From contig NZ_JANYMP010000034.1 of the NCBI RefSeq assembly GCF_025061645.1, positions 1 to 64,000 on the forward strand: a stretch of DNA of 64,000 nt. The letters run 5' to 3'. Both the position numbers and the translations under genes were made by a program. Positions 54,839-62,940 of the stretch are shown here, piece by piece; position 1 is the first letter of the stretch, and each line of letters begins with the position of its first letter. The notes under the pieces are model-generated. The model saw only the letters and a program-made list of their open reading frames with translations. It was not told where the DNA came from and did no database searches. Source of the stretch: Umezawaea endophytica (GTDB lineage: Bacteria; Actinomycetota; Actinomycetes; Mycobacteriales; Pseudonocardiaceae).

Positions 54839-57360
54839 ACGCCGGGTTCGCGGTGCGGTCCGCGCTGGTGGACGCGAGCGCCGTCACGTCCGCGGCGCTG
54901 GAGGAGCACTTCGCCCTCACCGGCGAGGACGCCGCGAGCGCGTGCCGCCGGGTCATGGCCCGTCCCCTCGACCCGGACCGCGGGCAGGGCACGAGGGTCG
55001 TGCTGGTGCACCTCGCCGACGACGTGCGGCGCCTGGTCGTGACGGCGCACGCGACCGTCATGGACGAGGAGGGCCTGCGCGAGTGGGCGCTGTGGCTCGC
55101 GGACCCCCGCGGCCCCGCCCCGGAGCCCCGGCCGCCGGTCGAGTTCGACGGGCCCCTCGCGGGGTCGGTGGAGTGGGCCAGGATCGGCCAGGAGAGCGGC
55201 ACGGGGCTGCGGGACCGGTCCCTGGAGACCGGCATGGCCCCGGTGCCGGTGCGCACGCTGGCCGCCGCCTGCGCCGTCGTCCTCTCGCGCTACACCGGGA
55301 CCACCGCGCCGCTGATCGGTCTGCCCGGCGGCACGGCGATCACCGCCACCGTGGACGAGGACGCCGCGGGCACCGAGCACGTCGCCGCCGTCCACGCACT
55401 GGAGGCGGCGCTGGCCGACCGGACGCCCACGCTGGCCGTCGGGACGCCGAAGCCCGTCGCGATCCTCGACGAGCTGGAACAGGCCCAGGCCGCTCCGGTG
55501 GTGGTCCGCCTGGACGAGGGCGGGCGCCTGCACTGCCGCTACCGCGCGGACCTCGTCGACGACGCGGCGGCGGAAGGCCTGCTGCGGTCGCTGCACGCCG
55601 TGCTGGTCGCCTTCGACCGCGACGTGGTCGTCGGCGAGATCGACCTGCTGCGCGGGGTCGACCCGGTGTCGGACGGTGGACCGCTGGCGGCCTCCGACCA
55701 CACGATCCACGGCCTGGTCGCGGAGCGGGCGCTCGCGCACCCGGACGCCGTCGCGCTTACGTGCGGCGTGGAATCCCTGTCCTACGCCGAACTGGACGCG
55801 ACGGCGACGCGCGTGGCGTCGTGGCTGGTGACCGTCGGGGTCAAACCGGGTGACCGGGTCGGCGTGTCGCTGGTCCGCACGCCGTACCTCGTGGCCGCGC
55901 TGCTGGGCGTGCTCAAGGCGGGCGCCGCGTACGTGCCGCTCGACCCCGGCTACCCGGCGAAGCGGCTGGAGTACATGGTCGCCGACGCGGGTCTCGCCGC
56001 GGTGATCGACGGTCCGGTGTCGGCGGAGCCGGTGGCGCTGCCCGAGGTGTCGCCGGACGACGCGGCGTACGTGATCTACACGTCGGGGTCGACCGGGAAG
56101 CCCAAGGGCGTGGTGGTGGACCACCGCAACGTCGTCTCCCTGCTGGAGTCCACGAAGGACTACGACTTCGGCCCCGACGACGTCTGGACGTTCTTCCACT
56201 CCTACGCGTTCGACTTCTCGGTCTGGGAGATCTGGGGCTGCCTGGCCACCGGCGGCCGGGTCGTCGTGGTGCCGCAGGAGGTCGCCCGCGACCCGCACGA
56301 GTTCCACAATCTGCTGCGCGCGCAGTCGGTCACGGTCCTCAACCAGACGCCGTCCGCGTTCACCCAGTTGCTGGCGGTCGACCTGGCCGCCGAGGAACGG
56401 CTCTCGGTGCGGCTGCTGGTCTTCGGTGGCGAGCAGCTCGACTCCCGGATGCTGCCCGCCTGGTTCGACCGCAACCCGGAGGACCGCTGCCGGGTGGTGA
56501 ACATGTACGGCATCACCGAGACGACCGTGCACTGCACGTGGTTCCCGATCGACCGCCGCGCCGCGCTGGCTGGCAGCAAGTCGGTCGGCACGGCCATCCC
56601 CGGATGGCGGCTGCGGGTGCTCGACGCCCGCGGCCGGGCGGTCCCCGCGGGTGTCGCGGGCGAGATCGTGGTCAGCGGCGCGGGCGTGACGCGCGGCTAC
56701 CTGGGCAAGCAGGAGCTGAGCGCCGAGCGGTTCCCGACAGGGCCCAACGGACGCCGCTACCGCAGCGGCGACAAGGGCAGGATGCTGGCCAACGGCGAGC
56801 TGGAGCACCTCGGCAGGCTCGACGACCAGGTCAAGATCCGCGGCCACCGGATCGAACTCGGCGAGATCAAGGCCGAGCTGCTGGCCGATCCGACGGTCGT
56901 GGCCGCCGCGGTCGTGGTCAACCGCCGCGGGGACGCGGGCGACGTGCACCTGGACGCCTACGTGGTCGGACCGGTCGACCTGGACGCGGTGCGGGACCGG
57001 CTGGTGGGCGCCCTGCCCGCGTACATGGTGCCGAGCACGGTCACCGCTGTCGGGCGGCTCCCGTTGACGGACAACGGGAAGCTCGACGTCGGGCGGCTGC
57101 CCACGCCGACGACCGAGGCGCCCGCGCCGACCGGCGTGGACACCGCCGACCAGGTCGCGCAGGTGTGGCACTCGATCCTCGGCGCGAGCGCCGGGCTGGA
57201 CGACAACCTGTTCCTGGTCGGCGGGAACTCCTTGGTGGCGGCCAGGATCGCCGCCGAGATCCGCGGCAGGCGACTGGGGGAAGTGACCGTGCAGCAGATC
57301 TACCGCACCCCGACCATCCGCGGCCTGGCCTCGGTCCTCGCGGCGGGAGGAGTGGCGTGA
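54835..57360 (+). CDS. Stand-alone threonine-type A-PCP protein with vestigial C domain
   Basis: The 841-aa protein has three parts. Residues 1-275 resemble a shortened, decayed C domain: the HHxxxDG place reads HATVMDE near 70 and about a third of the fold is missing. Residues 280-755 are an A domain with [14 protein letters not shown] near 411. A PCP follows, with Ser799 (GGNSLVAARI). The code read by eye is DFWNVGMVHK, very close to the well-known Thr code DFWNIGMVHK. It should activate Thr and hold it on its own PCP, like SyrB1 of syringomycin, for use by the A-less module 2. It overlaps neighbours by 4 bp on both sides. Confidence 0.92.
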   Translation: MNAGFAVRSALVDASAVTSAALEEHFALTGEDAASACRRVMARPLDPDRGQGTRVVLVHLADDVRRLVVTAHATVMDEEGLREWALWLADPRGPAPEPRPPVEFDGPLAGSVEWARIGQESGTGLRDRSLETGMAPVPVRTLAAACAVVLSRYTGTTAPLIGLPGGTAITATVDEDAAGTEHVAAVHALEAALADRTPTLAVGTPKPVAILDELEQAQAAPVVVRLDEGGRLHCRYRADLVDDAAAEGLLRSLHAVLVAFDRDVVVGEIDLLRGVDPVSDGGPLAASDHTIHGLVAERALAHPDAVALTCGVESLSYAELDATATRVASWLVTVGVKPGDRVGVSLVRTPYLVAALLGVLKAGAAYVPLDPGYPAKRLEYMVADAGLAAVIDGPVSAEPVALPEVSPDDAAYVIYTSGSTGKPKGVVVDHRNVVSLLESTKDYDFGPDDVWTFFHSYAFDFSVWEIWGCLATGGRVVVVPQEVARDPHEFHNLLRAQSVTVLNQTPSAFTQLLAVDLAAEERLSVRLLVFGGEQLDSRMLPAWFDRNPEDRCRVVNMYGITETTVHCTWFPIDRRAALAGSKSVGTAIPGWRLRVLDARGRAVPAGVAGEIVVSGAGVTRGYLGKQELSAERFPTGPNGRRYRSGDKGRMLANGELEHLGRLDDQVKIRGHRIELGEIKAELLADPTVVAAAVVVNRRGDAGDVHLDAYVVGPVDLDAVRDRLVGALPAYMVPSTVTAVGRLPLTDNGKLDVGRLPTPTTEAPAPTGVDTADQVAQVWHSILGASAGLDDNLFLVGGNSLVAARIAAEIRGRRLGEVTVQQIYRTPTIRGLASVLAAGGVA

Positions 57361-58175
57361 GCGGCAAGCTCGTGATGATCACCGGCGCGGCCCGCGGCAT
57401 CGGCCGCGCGTGCGCGACCGCGTTCGCGGCCGACGGCGCCGACCTGGTCCTGCTGGACGTCGCCCAGGACCTCCCCGGCGTGCCGTACCCGCTCGGCAGC
57501 CGCAGCCAGCTCGAGACGACCGCGGACCTCTGCCGCGACCACGGCGTGAGCGTCACGACCGAGCGGGTCGACATCCGCGACACCGCGGGCGTGGCCGCCG
57601 TGGTCGACCGGACGCTGGAGCGGCACGGCCGGATCGACGTCCTGGTCAACAACGCGGGACTGGTGTCGCCGTCGGGCAAACCGGTCCACCAGGTGACCGA
57701 CGACGACTGGCAGTTGATGATCGACGTCGACCTGACCGGCGCGTTCCGGATGATGCGGCTCGTGCTCCCCGGCATGGTCCGCCGCGGCTCCGGCGCCGTC
57801 GTCAACATCGCCTCCACCGCGGGACTGGTGGGGTACCGGCACTTCGCGGGTTACGTCGCCGCGAAGCACGGGCTGATCGGGCTGACGAAGGCCGCCGCGC
57901 TGGACTACGCACCGCACGGCGTCCGGGTCAACGCGGTCTGCCCCGGCTCCGTGAAGGACGACCCGGACCTCGAGGGCGTGATGCTCGCCGAGATCGCGCG
58001 CTGCCTGGAACTCACCGGGACCGAGCACGAGAAGACCTTCGTGGCCACCCAACCGACCAACCGCCTCGTGCGCGCCCAGGACGTCGCCGCGTCCGTGCGG
58101 TGGCTGGCGAGCGACGACGCCACCGACGTGACCGGCTCGATCGTCGCGGTCGACGGCGGCTACACCGTCCGATGA
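57357..58175 (+). CDS. SDR oxidoreductase, mycofactocin-coupled type
   Basis: The 272-aa SDR has TGAARGIGRACA and the catalytic YVAAK. After beta-strand 2 it carries an insertion of about 20 residues (LDVAQDLPGVPYPLG, then LETTADLC) of the kind that marks mycofactocin-coupled dehydrogenases, in which NAD is not released. It lies directly behind the Thr A-PCP gene with a 4-bp overlap, so it may oxidise the beta-hydroxyl of PCP-bound Thr or a hydroxylated residue. That target is inference. Confidence 0.85.
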   Translation: MSGKLVMITGAARGIGRACATAFAADGADLVLLDVAQDLPGVPYPLGSRSQLETTADLCRDHGVSVTTERVDIRDTAGVAAVVDRTLERHGRIDVLVNNAGLVSPSGKPVHQVTDDDWQLMIDVDLTGAFRMMRLVLPGMVRRGSGAVVNIASTAGLVGYRHFAGYVAAKHGLIGLTKAAALDYAPHGVRVNAVCPGSVKDDPDLEGVMLAEIARCLELTGTEHEKTFVATQPTNRLVRAQDVAASVRWLASDDATDVTGSIVAVDGGYTVR

Positions 58176-58188
58176 GGAGGACTTTCCC

Positions 58189-58389
58189 ATGACGAACCCG
58201 TTCGACGACGAGGACATCACCTACCGGGTGCTGGTCAACGACGAGGGCCAGTACTGCATCTGGCCCGACTTCGTCGCCGTGCCCGCAGGCTGGACCACCG
58301 TGCACGGCCCCGGTACCCGGAAGGCGGCCGTCGAGTACGTCGAGGAGCACTGGACCGACATGCGGCCCAGCAGCCTCGTCCTGCACTGA
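58189..58389 (+). CDS. MbtH-like protein
   Basis: The 66-aa protein carries the family landmarks NDEGQYCIWP, PAGWTTVHG and YVEEHWTDMRP. The usual Ser of SxWP is Cys here. MbtH proteins bind and activate A domains, so it probably supports the three intact A domains and the separate Thr domain. AGGAGG lies 9 bp upstream. Confidence 0.97.
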   Translation: MTNPFDDEDITYRVLVNDEGQYCIWPDFVAVPAGWTTVHGPGTRKAAVEYVEEHWTDMRPSSLVLH

Positions 58390-58430
58390 CCACTACCGAA
58401 ACCCAGCACCACCAACCGAAGGAGCACGTC

Positions 58431-58706
58431 GTGAGCACCGAGAACATCACCACCACCGCCGCCATCAGCCCCGAGCAGGCCGAGCGGATCAAGAGGGTCG
58501 TCTGCGAGATCCTGGAGATCGGCGAGGACGAGGTCACCGAGACCAGCCTCTTCATCGAGGACCACGAGGCCGACTCGCTGCGGGCGATCGAGATCCTCGC
58601 CTCGCTGGAGAAGGAGTTCGGCGTCGTCATCGACCAGGCCGAGCTGCCCAAGATGGTCAACCTGCGCGGCGTCCACCTGGTCACGGCCGACGCGGCCGGT
58701 TGGTGA
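58431..58706 (+). CDS. Acyl carrier protein for type II polyketide unit
   Basis: The 91-aa carrier protein has Ser49 in EADSLRAIEIL as the phosphopantetheine site. GAAGGAGC precedes the GTG. It is followed 4 bp later by KS, CLF-like, dehydratase and ketoreductase genes, so it should carry the growing acyl chain and hand it to C1 of the NRPS. Confidence 0.94.
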   Translation: MSTENITTTAAISPEQAERIKRVVCEILEIGEDEVTETSLFIEDHEADSLRAIEILASLEKEFGVVIDQAELPKMVNLRGVHLVTADAAGW

Positions 58707-58710
58707 CGGC

Positions 58711-59937
58711 GTGGCGCAACGAGTGGTCCTGACCGGGCTCGGCGTGGTGTCGAGCATCGGCTTCGGTCCCCAGGAGTTCGCCGCGGGTCTGCGGGCGGGC
58801 AGGAGCGGTGCCAGGCCGATCAGCGTGTTCGACACCACCGGGTTCGAGTACGCGAACGGCTGCGAGGTCGTCGGGTTCGACCCGACCGAGTGGTTGCGCG
58901 TCACCGATCCGGCCGACCTCGGCCGGGCCAGCCAGTTCTCCGTCGCGGCGGCCAGGATGGCCGTCCGCGACGCGGGGCTGGAGGAGTCGGAGCTGGCGGG
59001 CAAGAGGGGACTGGTGTCCGTCGGCACGACCGACGGCGAGGCGGTCGACCTGGAAGCGCTGCTGGAGACGTCGCTGAACAGCGGCTCCGCGGCGATGGAC
59101 GGCCAGACGGCCAGGCGGGTCCCCGCGACCATGCTCTCCCTGGCCATCGCCAGGGAACTGGGGCTGTCCAACGTCAGCGCCTACACCATCGCCACGGCCT
59201 GCTCGGCGGGCAACTACGCGATCGGCGACGGGTTCGACGCGGTCCGCTCCGGCGAGGTCGAGTTCGCCCTGTGCGGCGGCGCGGACGCCATGTGCCGCAA
59301 GACGTTCGCCGGGTTCTACCGGCTCGGCACGATCGCGCCGGACTGCTGCCGCCCGTTCGACGCCGACCGCAAGGGCATCCTCACCGGCGAGGGCGCGGGC
59401 CTGCTCGTGCTGGAGAGCCTCGACTCGGCGCGGGCGCGCGGCGCCCGGATCTACGCCGAGGTGCTCGGCTACGGCCTGAACTGCGACGCCTACCACCAGG
59501 TGGCGCCGAACCAGGAGAGCATCCAGCGGTGCATGAGGCTCGCGCTGGAGGACGCCGGGGTCAAGCCGCACGAGGTCGACCTGATCTCGGCGCACGGCAC
59601 CGGGACGCAGGCGAACGACGTCACCGAGACCAGGGCCATCCGCGGGCTCTACGGCGACCAGCCGCCGCGGACGATCTCGGTCAAGTCGATGCTGGGGCAC
59701 ACCATGGGCGCGGCGAGCGCGCTGGGCGCCATCGCCTGCGCGCTGGCGATCACCCACGGGTTCATCCCGCCGACGATCAACCACCGCAGCTCCGACCCCG
59801 AGTGCGAGATCGACTGCGTGCCGAACGAGTCCATCGAGGCGGACCTGCGGGTGGTGCAGAACAACGGGTTGGCGTTCGGCGGCAACAACGCGAGCCTGAT
59901 CCTCGGCAAGTACTCGGAGAAGGAGCTGGTGTCATGA
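58711..59937 (+). CDS. Beta-ketoacyl-ACP synthase (KS), FabF-like
   Basis: The 408-aa thiolase-fold enzyme has a complete active site: Cys164 in TACSAG, His295 in HGTGTQAND, Lys325 and His330 in VKSMLGHTMG. It would extend the acyl chain with malonyl-ACP. The next gene is a KS-like protein that overlaps by 4 bp and lacks active-site residues, giving the KS-CLF pair of type II polyketide systems. Confidence 0.95.
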   Translation: MAQRVVLTGLGVVSSIGFGPQEFAAGLRAGRSGARPISVFDTTGFEYANGCEVVGFDPTEWLRVTDPADLGRASQFSVAAARMAVRDAGLEESELAGKRGLVSVGTTDGEAVDLEALLETSLNSGSAAMDGQTARRVPATMLSLAIARELGLSNVSAYTIATACSAGNYAIGDGFDAVRSGEVEFALCGGADAMCRKTFAGFYRLGTIAPDCCRPFDADRKGILTGEGAGLLVLESLDSARARGARIYAEVLGYGLNCDAYHQVAPNQESIQRCMRLALEDAGVKPHEVDLISAHGTGTQANDVTETRAIRGLYGDQPPRTISVKSMLGHTMGAASALGAIACALAITHGFIPPTINHRSSDPECEIDCVPNESIEADLRVVQNNGLAFGGNNASLILGKYSEKELVS

Positions 59938-61031
59938 CCACCGAGCCCCGCCTGGTGATCACGGCCTGGTCGGCGGTGTCGCCGTACGGCATCGGCCGCG
60001 AGTCCTTCGTGGACGGCATCGCGTCGAGCACGTCGACGGTGACCGAGCTGGACCAGGACCTGTGGCAGGGCCCGACCAGCCGCGGGTGCCTGGTGCCCGG
60101 CTTCGACATCAGGGAGGTGCTCGGCGCCAAGGGGACGCGCAAGATGGACCGGGTCACCGCGCTGGTCGTCAGCACCGTGGGGCAGCTCCTCGCGGACGGC
60201 GGGATCAGCACGGGCGAGGACACCGCGCTGGTGCTCGGCTCCACGATGGGCAGCGCGCAGTCCATCATGGACTTCACGAAGGACGTGCTGGTGCGGGAAC
60301 TCCCGTACCTCGTCGACCCGGCGAAGATGCCGAACTCGGTGATGAACTGCGCCGCGGGCGCGTGCGCCATCTGGCACGGCCTCAAGGGGCCCAACACGAC
60401 CCTGGCCGGTGGCCAGGCCGCGGGTCTCATGGCGCTCGACTACGCGCGGCGGCTGCTGATCCACGACCGGGCGGCCAAGGTGCTGGTCGGCGCGGCGGAG
60501 GAGTACTCGACCGAGCGCGCCTGGCTGGACCGGCACTCGTGGCCCGCCGAGACGCCGGACCGCGTGCTCGGCGAGGGCTGCGCGGTGCTGCTGGTCGAGA
60601 CGGCCGACCAGGCGGCGCTGACAGGCGGCAGGACGCCGCTGGCCGAGGTGCTGGCCACCGAGTCCAGGGTCTACCTGGAGGGCGACCCGACGAAGGTGCT
60701 GATCGCCTGCGTCCAGTCCGTCCTCGCCAGGGCGGGTGTGCGGGCCGATGAGGTGTGGGCGGCCGTCCCGTCCTCGGTCGGTGACCGCGGTCGGCTCGAA
60801 TCCGGTGTGGTGCGGTCGTTGTTCGGTGCCGAGGTCGTCGACCGGGTCCCCACCGGCGACGTGCTCGGGGACACGGGCGCGGCCAGCGCCGCGCTGCGGA
60901 TCGCGGCGGTGCTCAGCGTCGCGGAGCACTCGCCGGAGGCGGCGGGCAGGGTCGCGCTGGTGACCTCGGCCGACCGCTACGGCACGGTCGCCTGCTCGCT
61001 GCTGCGGCTGGCCGACCCGGCGTCGTCGTGA
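59934..61031 (+). CDS. KS-like chain-length-factor subunit (CLF)
   Basis: The 365-aa protein aligns with KS enzymes over its length but is shorter. Cys139 (MNCAAG) occupies the nucleophile position. The first His motif is replaced by PSSVGDRG, and the Lys/His motif by TGDVLGDTG. It cannot decarboxylate and condense alone, so it should act as the partner that shapes chain length. Retention of the Cys is unlike aromatic-polyketide CLFs, which have Gln. Confidence 0.88.
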   Translation: MTTEPRLVITAWSAVSPYGIGRESFVDGIASSTSTVTELDQDLWQGPTSRGCLVPGFDIREVLGAKGTRKMDRVTALVVSTVGQLLADGGISTGEDTALVLGSTMGSAQSIMDFTKDVLVRELPYLVDPAKMPNSVMNCAAGACAIWHGLKGPNTTLAGGQAAGLMALDYARRLLIHDRAAKVLVGAAEEYSTERAWLDRHSWPAETPDRVLGEGCAVLLVETADQAALTGGRTPLAEVLATESRVYLEGDPTKVLIACVQSVLARAGVRADEVWAAVPSSVGDRGRLESGVVRSLFGAEVVDRVPTGDVLGDTGAASAALRIAAVLSVAEHSPEAAGRVALVTSADRYGTVACSLLRLADPASS

Positions 61032-61333
61032 CGTCTCCGCACGACGACGTCCCGCGGGCGGCCCCCGCCGTCCGCGGGTCCACCGCGGTCCTCGCCCCCG
61101 GTTCGGCGACCCCGCCGCCGTCGGGGTGGCGCTCCGGTGGGATCAGCTCCGTGGGCGACGTCGGGGAATCGGCCGTCGCCCACGGGGTGGCCGCCGCGCC
61201 GCGGGACGAGGCGCTCGACCGCGCAGAGGCACCGGGAGACCGGCCGGAGCCGTCGTGCGGCGCTCGGCGGAACCCGCTCCGAGCACCAACAGCAGTGAGA
61301 GGATCACGATGTCCACAACCGTCTCCCCGGTGA
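61028..61333 (+). CDS. Doubtful small open frame between CLF and dehydratase genes
   Basis: A 101-codon GTG frame overlaps the CLF stop in the same GTGA style as its neighbours, and its first 80 codons show strong third-position GC. The product is Pro/Arg-rich without recognisable domains, and its end overlaps the dehydratase start. It may be a real small gene, a decayed remnant, or just a spacer unusual for this tightly packed operon. Confidence 0.25.
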   Translation: MTSPHDDVPRAAPAVRGSTAVLAPGSATPPPSGWRSGGISSVGDVGESAVAHGVAAAPRDEALDRAEAPGDRPEPSCGARRNPLRAPTAVRGSRCPQPSPR

Positions 61334-61716
61334 GCACCGCGATACGGGTGGTCCGCCCGCCCTCGATGTGCCCCGACGCCAAGGCGTGGTGCGGGACCGC
61401 CGTCGTCGGGATCGGGGCTGACGAACCGGTGTTCGCGGGCCACTACCCCGGATTCCCGATCTTCCCCGGCATGTGCGTGGTCGAGCACGTGCACCAGGCG
61501 GGTCTCCTGATCGCCCCGCACGACGCGGGGGGCCTGGTCATGTCGGCGATGGAGTCGGTCCGGTTCCTCGCCCCGGTGTTCCCCGGCGACGAGCTGCGGA
61601 TGGAGCTGGAGTGGCGGCGGGAAGGCCACGACTGGCGGCTGACCGGCCGCGCCTCGACCGCCTCGGGTGACGTCGCGGCGGTCCGGACGCGCTACCGGCT
61701 GGACGGTGCCTGGTGA
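61309..61716 (+). CDS. Hotdog-fold dehydratase subunit with catalytic His (FabZ-like)
   Basis: The 135-aa protein has the FabZ/FabA loop FAGHYPGFPIFPGM with the catalytic His, followed by VVEHVHQAG, where FabZ has its acidic residue. It lacks the PHRYPMLLVDR leader found in its partner gene. GAGAGG lies upstream of the ATG. With the next gene it probably forms a heterodimeric dehydratase that makes the chain's double bonds. Confidence 0.88.
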   Translation: MSTTVSPVSTAIRVVRPPSMCPDAKAWCGTAVVGIGADEPVFAGHYPGFPIFPGMCVVEHVHQAGLLIAPHDAGGLVMSAMESVRFLAPVFPGDELRMELEWRREGHDWRLTGRASTASGDVAAVRTRYRLDGAW

Positions 61717-62180
61717 ACGGCGTCGTCGTGGAACCTCGGGAGGTGCTCCCGCACCGCTACCCGATGCTGCTGGTGGACAGGGTCGTCGGCGTGGTGCCGG
61801 GCGACTGGGCCACCGCCGTCAAGGTGATCAGCCGCAACGAACCCTGGTACGCCGACTCGGGCGACCGGCAGGCGTACCCGGAGGTGCTGCTCGTCGAGTC
61901 GTGGGCGCAGACCGCCGGGATCGCGATCGGCGCGGACAGCCCGAACCCGGACGTGCTGTCGGGCTCGGTGATGCTCTTCGGCTCGCTGTCCACTGTGGAG
62001 TTCCACCGGCGCGTGCTGCCGGGGGACGTGCTGGAGCACCGGGTCCGCGTGGTCAAGGCGGTCGGCGACACGGTCATCTTCGAGGGGGAGTGCGTGCGGC
62101 AGGGGGAAACCGTGTTCACCGTGTCCAGGATGGTCGTCACCTTCCGGCCCGCCGGGAGTCTGAAGAGCGGAGCGAAGTGA
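61713..62180 (+). CDS. Hotdog-fold dehydratase subunit lacking the catalytic His (FabZ-like)
   Basis: The 155-aa protein has the FabZ leader LPHRYPMLLVDRV and keeps the acidic residue in LLVESWAQTAG. The GHFPG-type His loop is replaced by YADSGDRQAYPE. It therefore complements the previous gene, which has the His. The GTG overlaps the preceding stop by 4 bp and its own stop overlaps the KR start by one base. Confidence 0.88.
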   Translation: MNGVVVEPREVLPHRYPMLLVDRVVGVVPGDWATAVKVISRNEPWYADSGDRQAYPEVLLVESWAQTAGIAIGADSPNPDVLSGSVMLFGSLSTVEFHRRVLPGDVLEHRVRVVKAVGDTVIFEGECVRQGETVFTVSRMVVTFRPAGSLKSGAK

Positions 62181-62926
62181 TGGAGCACGAAGGAAGAGGG
62201 GTCGCCCTGGTCAGCGGCGGCTCGCGCGGGATCGGCCGCGCGGCGGTCCTCCGGCTCGCCGCGGACGGGTTCAACGTGGCGTTCTGCTACCGGTCGGCCG
62301 GGGAAACGGCGCGGCTGCTGGAGAAGGAGGTCGCCGAACTCGGCGTGCGGGTGCGGTCCGACCAGGTCGACGTGACCGACGCGGGCTCGGTCCGCGGCTG
62401 GGTCAGCGAGGTGGAGAAGGACTTCGGGCCGGTCGAGCTCGCGGTCACCTCCGCCGGTATCACCAGGGACAACCCGCTCGCGCTGATGTCGGACGCCGAC
62501 TGGCACGCGGTCCTCGACACCAACCTCGACGGCGTCTACCACGTCTGCCGCGCCGTCGTGTTCGGCATGATGAAGCGCAAGCGTGGCTCGATCGTCAACG
62601 TCTCGTCGGTGTCGGGCGTGCACGGCAACCCCACGCAGACCAACTACTCGGCGTCCAAGGCCGGGATCATCGGCTTCACCAAGGCGCTGGCGAAAGAGGT
62701 CGGCAAGTACGGCGTCCGCGCCAACGTGGTGGCGCCCGGCCTCATCGAGACGGACATGACCGCGGGCGTCGGCGAGCAGGCGATGGCCAGGATGCTCGGC
62801 TCGGTCCCCCTCGGCAGGCTCGGCAGGGCCGACGAGGTCGCCCACCTGATCTCCTACCTGGCGTCGCGCGACGCCGGGTACGTCACCGGCTCGGTCTTCC
62901 AGATCGACGGCGGCATCACCATCTGA
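62180..62926 (+). CDS. Beta-ketoacyl-ACP reductase (KR), FabG-like
   Basis: The 248-aa SDR has SGGSRGIGRAA for NADPH and the catalytic Ser-Tyr-Lys set (NVSSVSG, NYSASKAG). The C-terminus VTGSVFQIDGG is typical of FabG. In this operon it reduces the KS product to the 3-hydroxyacyl-ACP that the two dehydratase subunits convert to an enoyl chain. No enoyl reductase is present, which predicts a polyene. Confidence 0.94.
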   Translation: MEHEGRGVALVSGGSRGIGRAAVLRLAADGFNVAFCYRSAGETARLLEKEVAELGVRVRSDQVDVTDAGSVRGWVSEVEKDFGPVELAVTSAGITRDNPLALMSDADWHAVLDTNLDGVYHVCRAVVFGMMKRKRGSIVNVSSVSGVHGNPTQTNYSASKAGIIGFTKALAKEVGKYGVRANVVAPGLIETDMTAGVGEQAMARMLGSVPLGRLGRADEVAHLISYLASRDAGYVTGSVFQIDGGITI

Positions 62927-62940
62927 CCCGGAGGACCACT

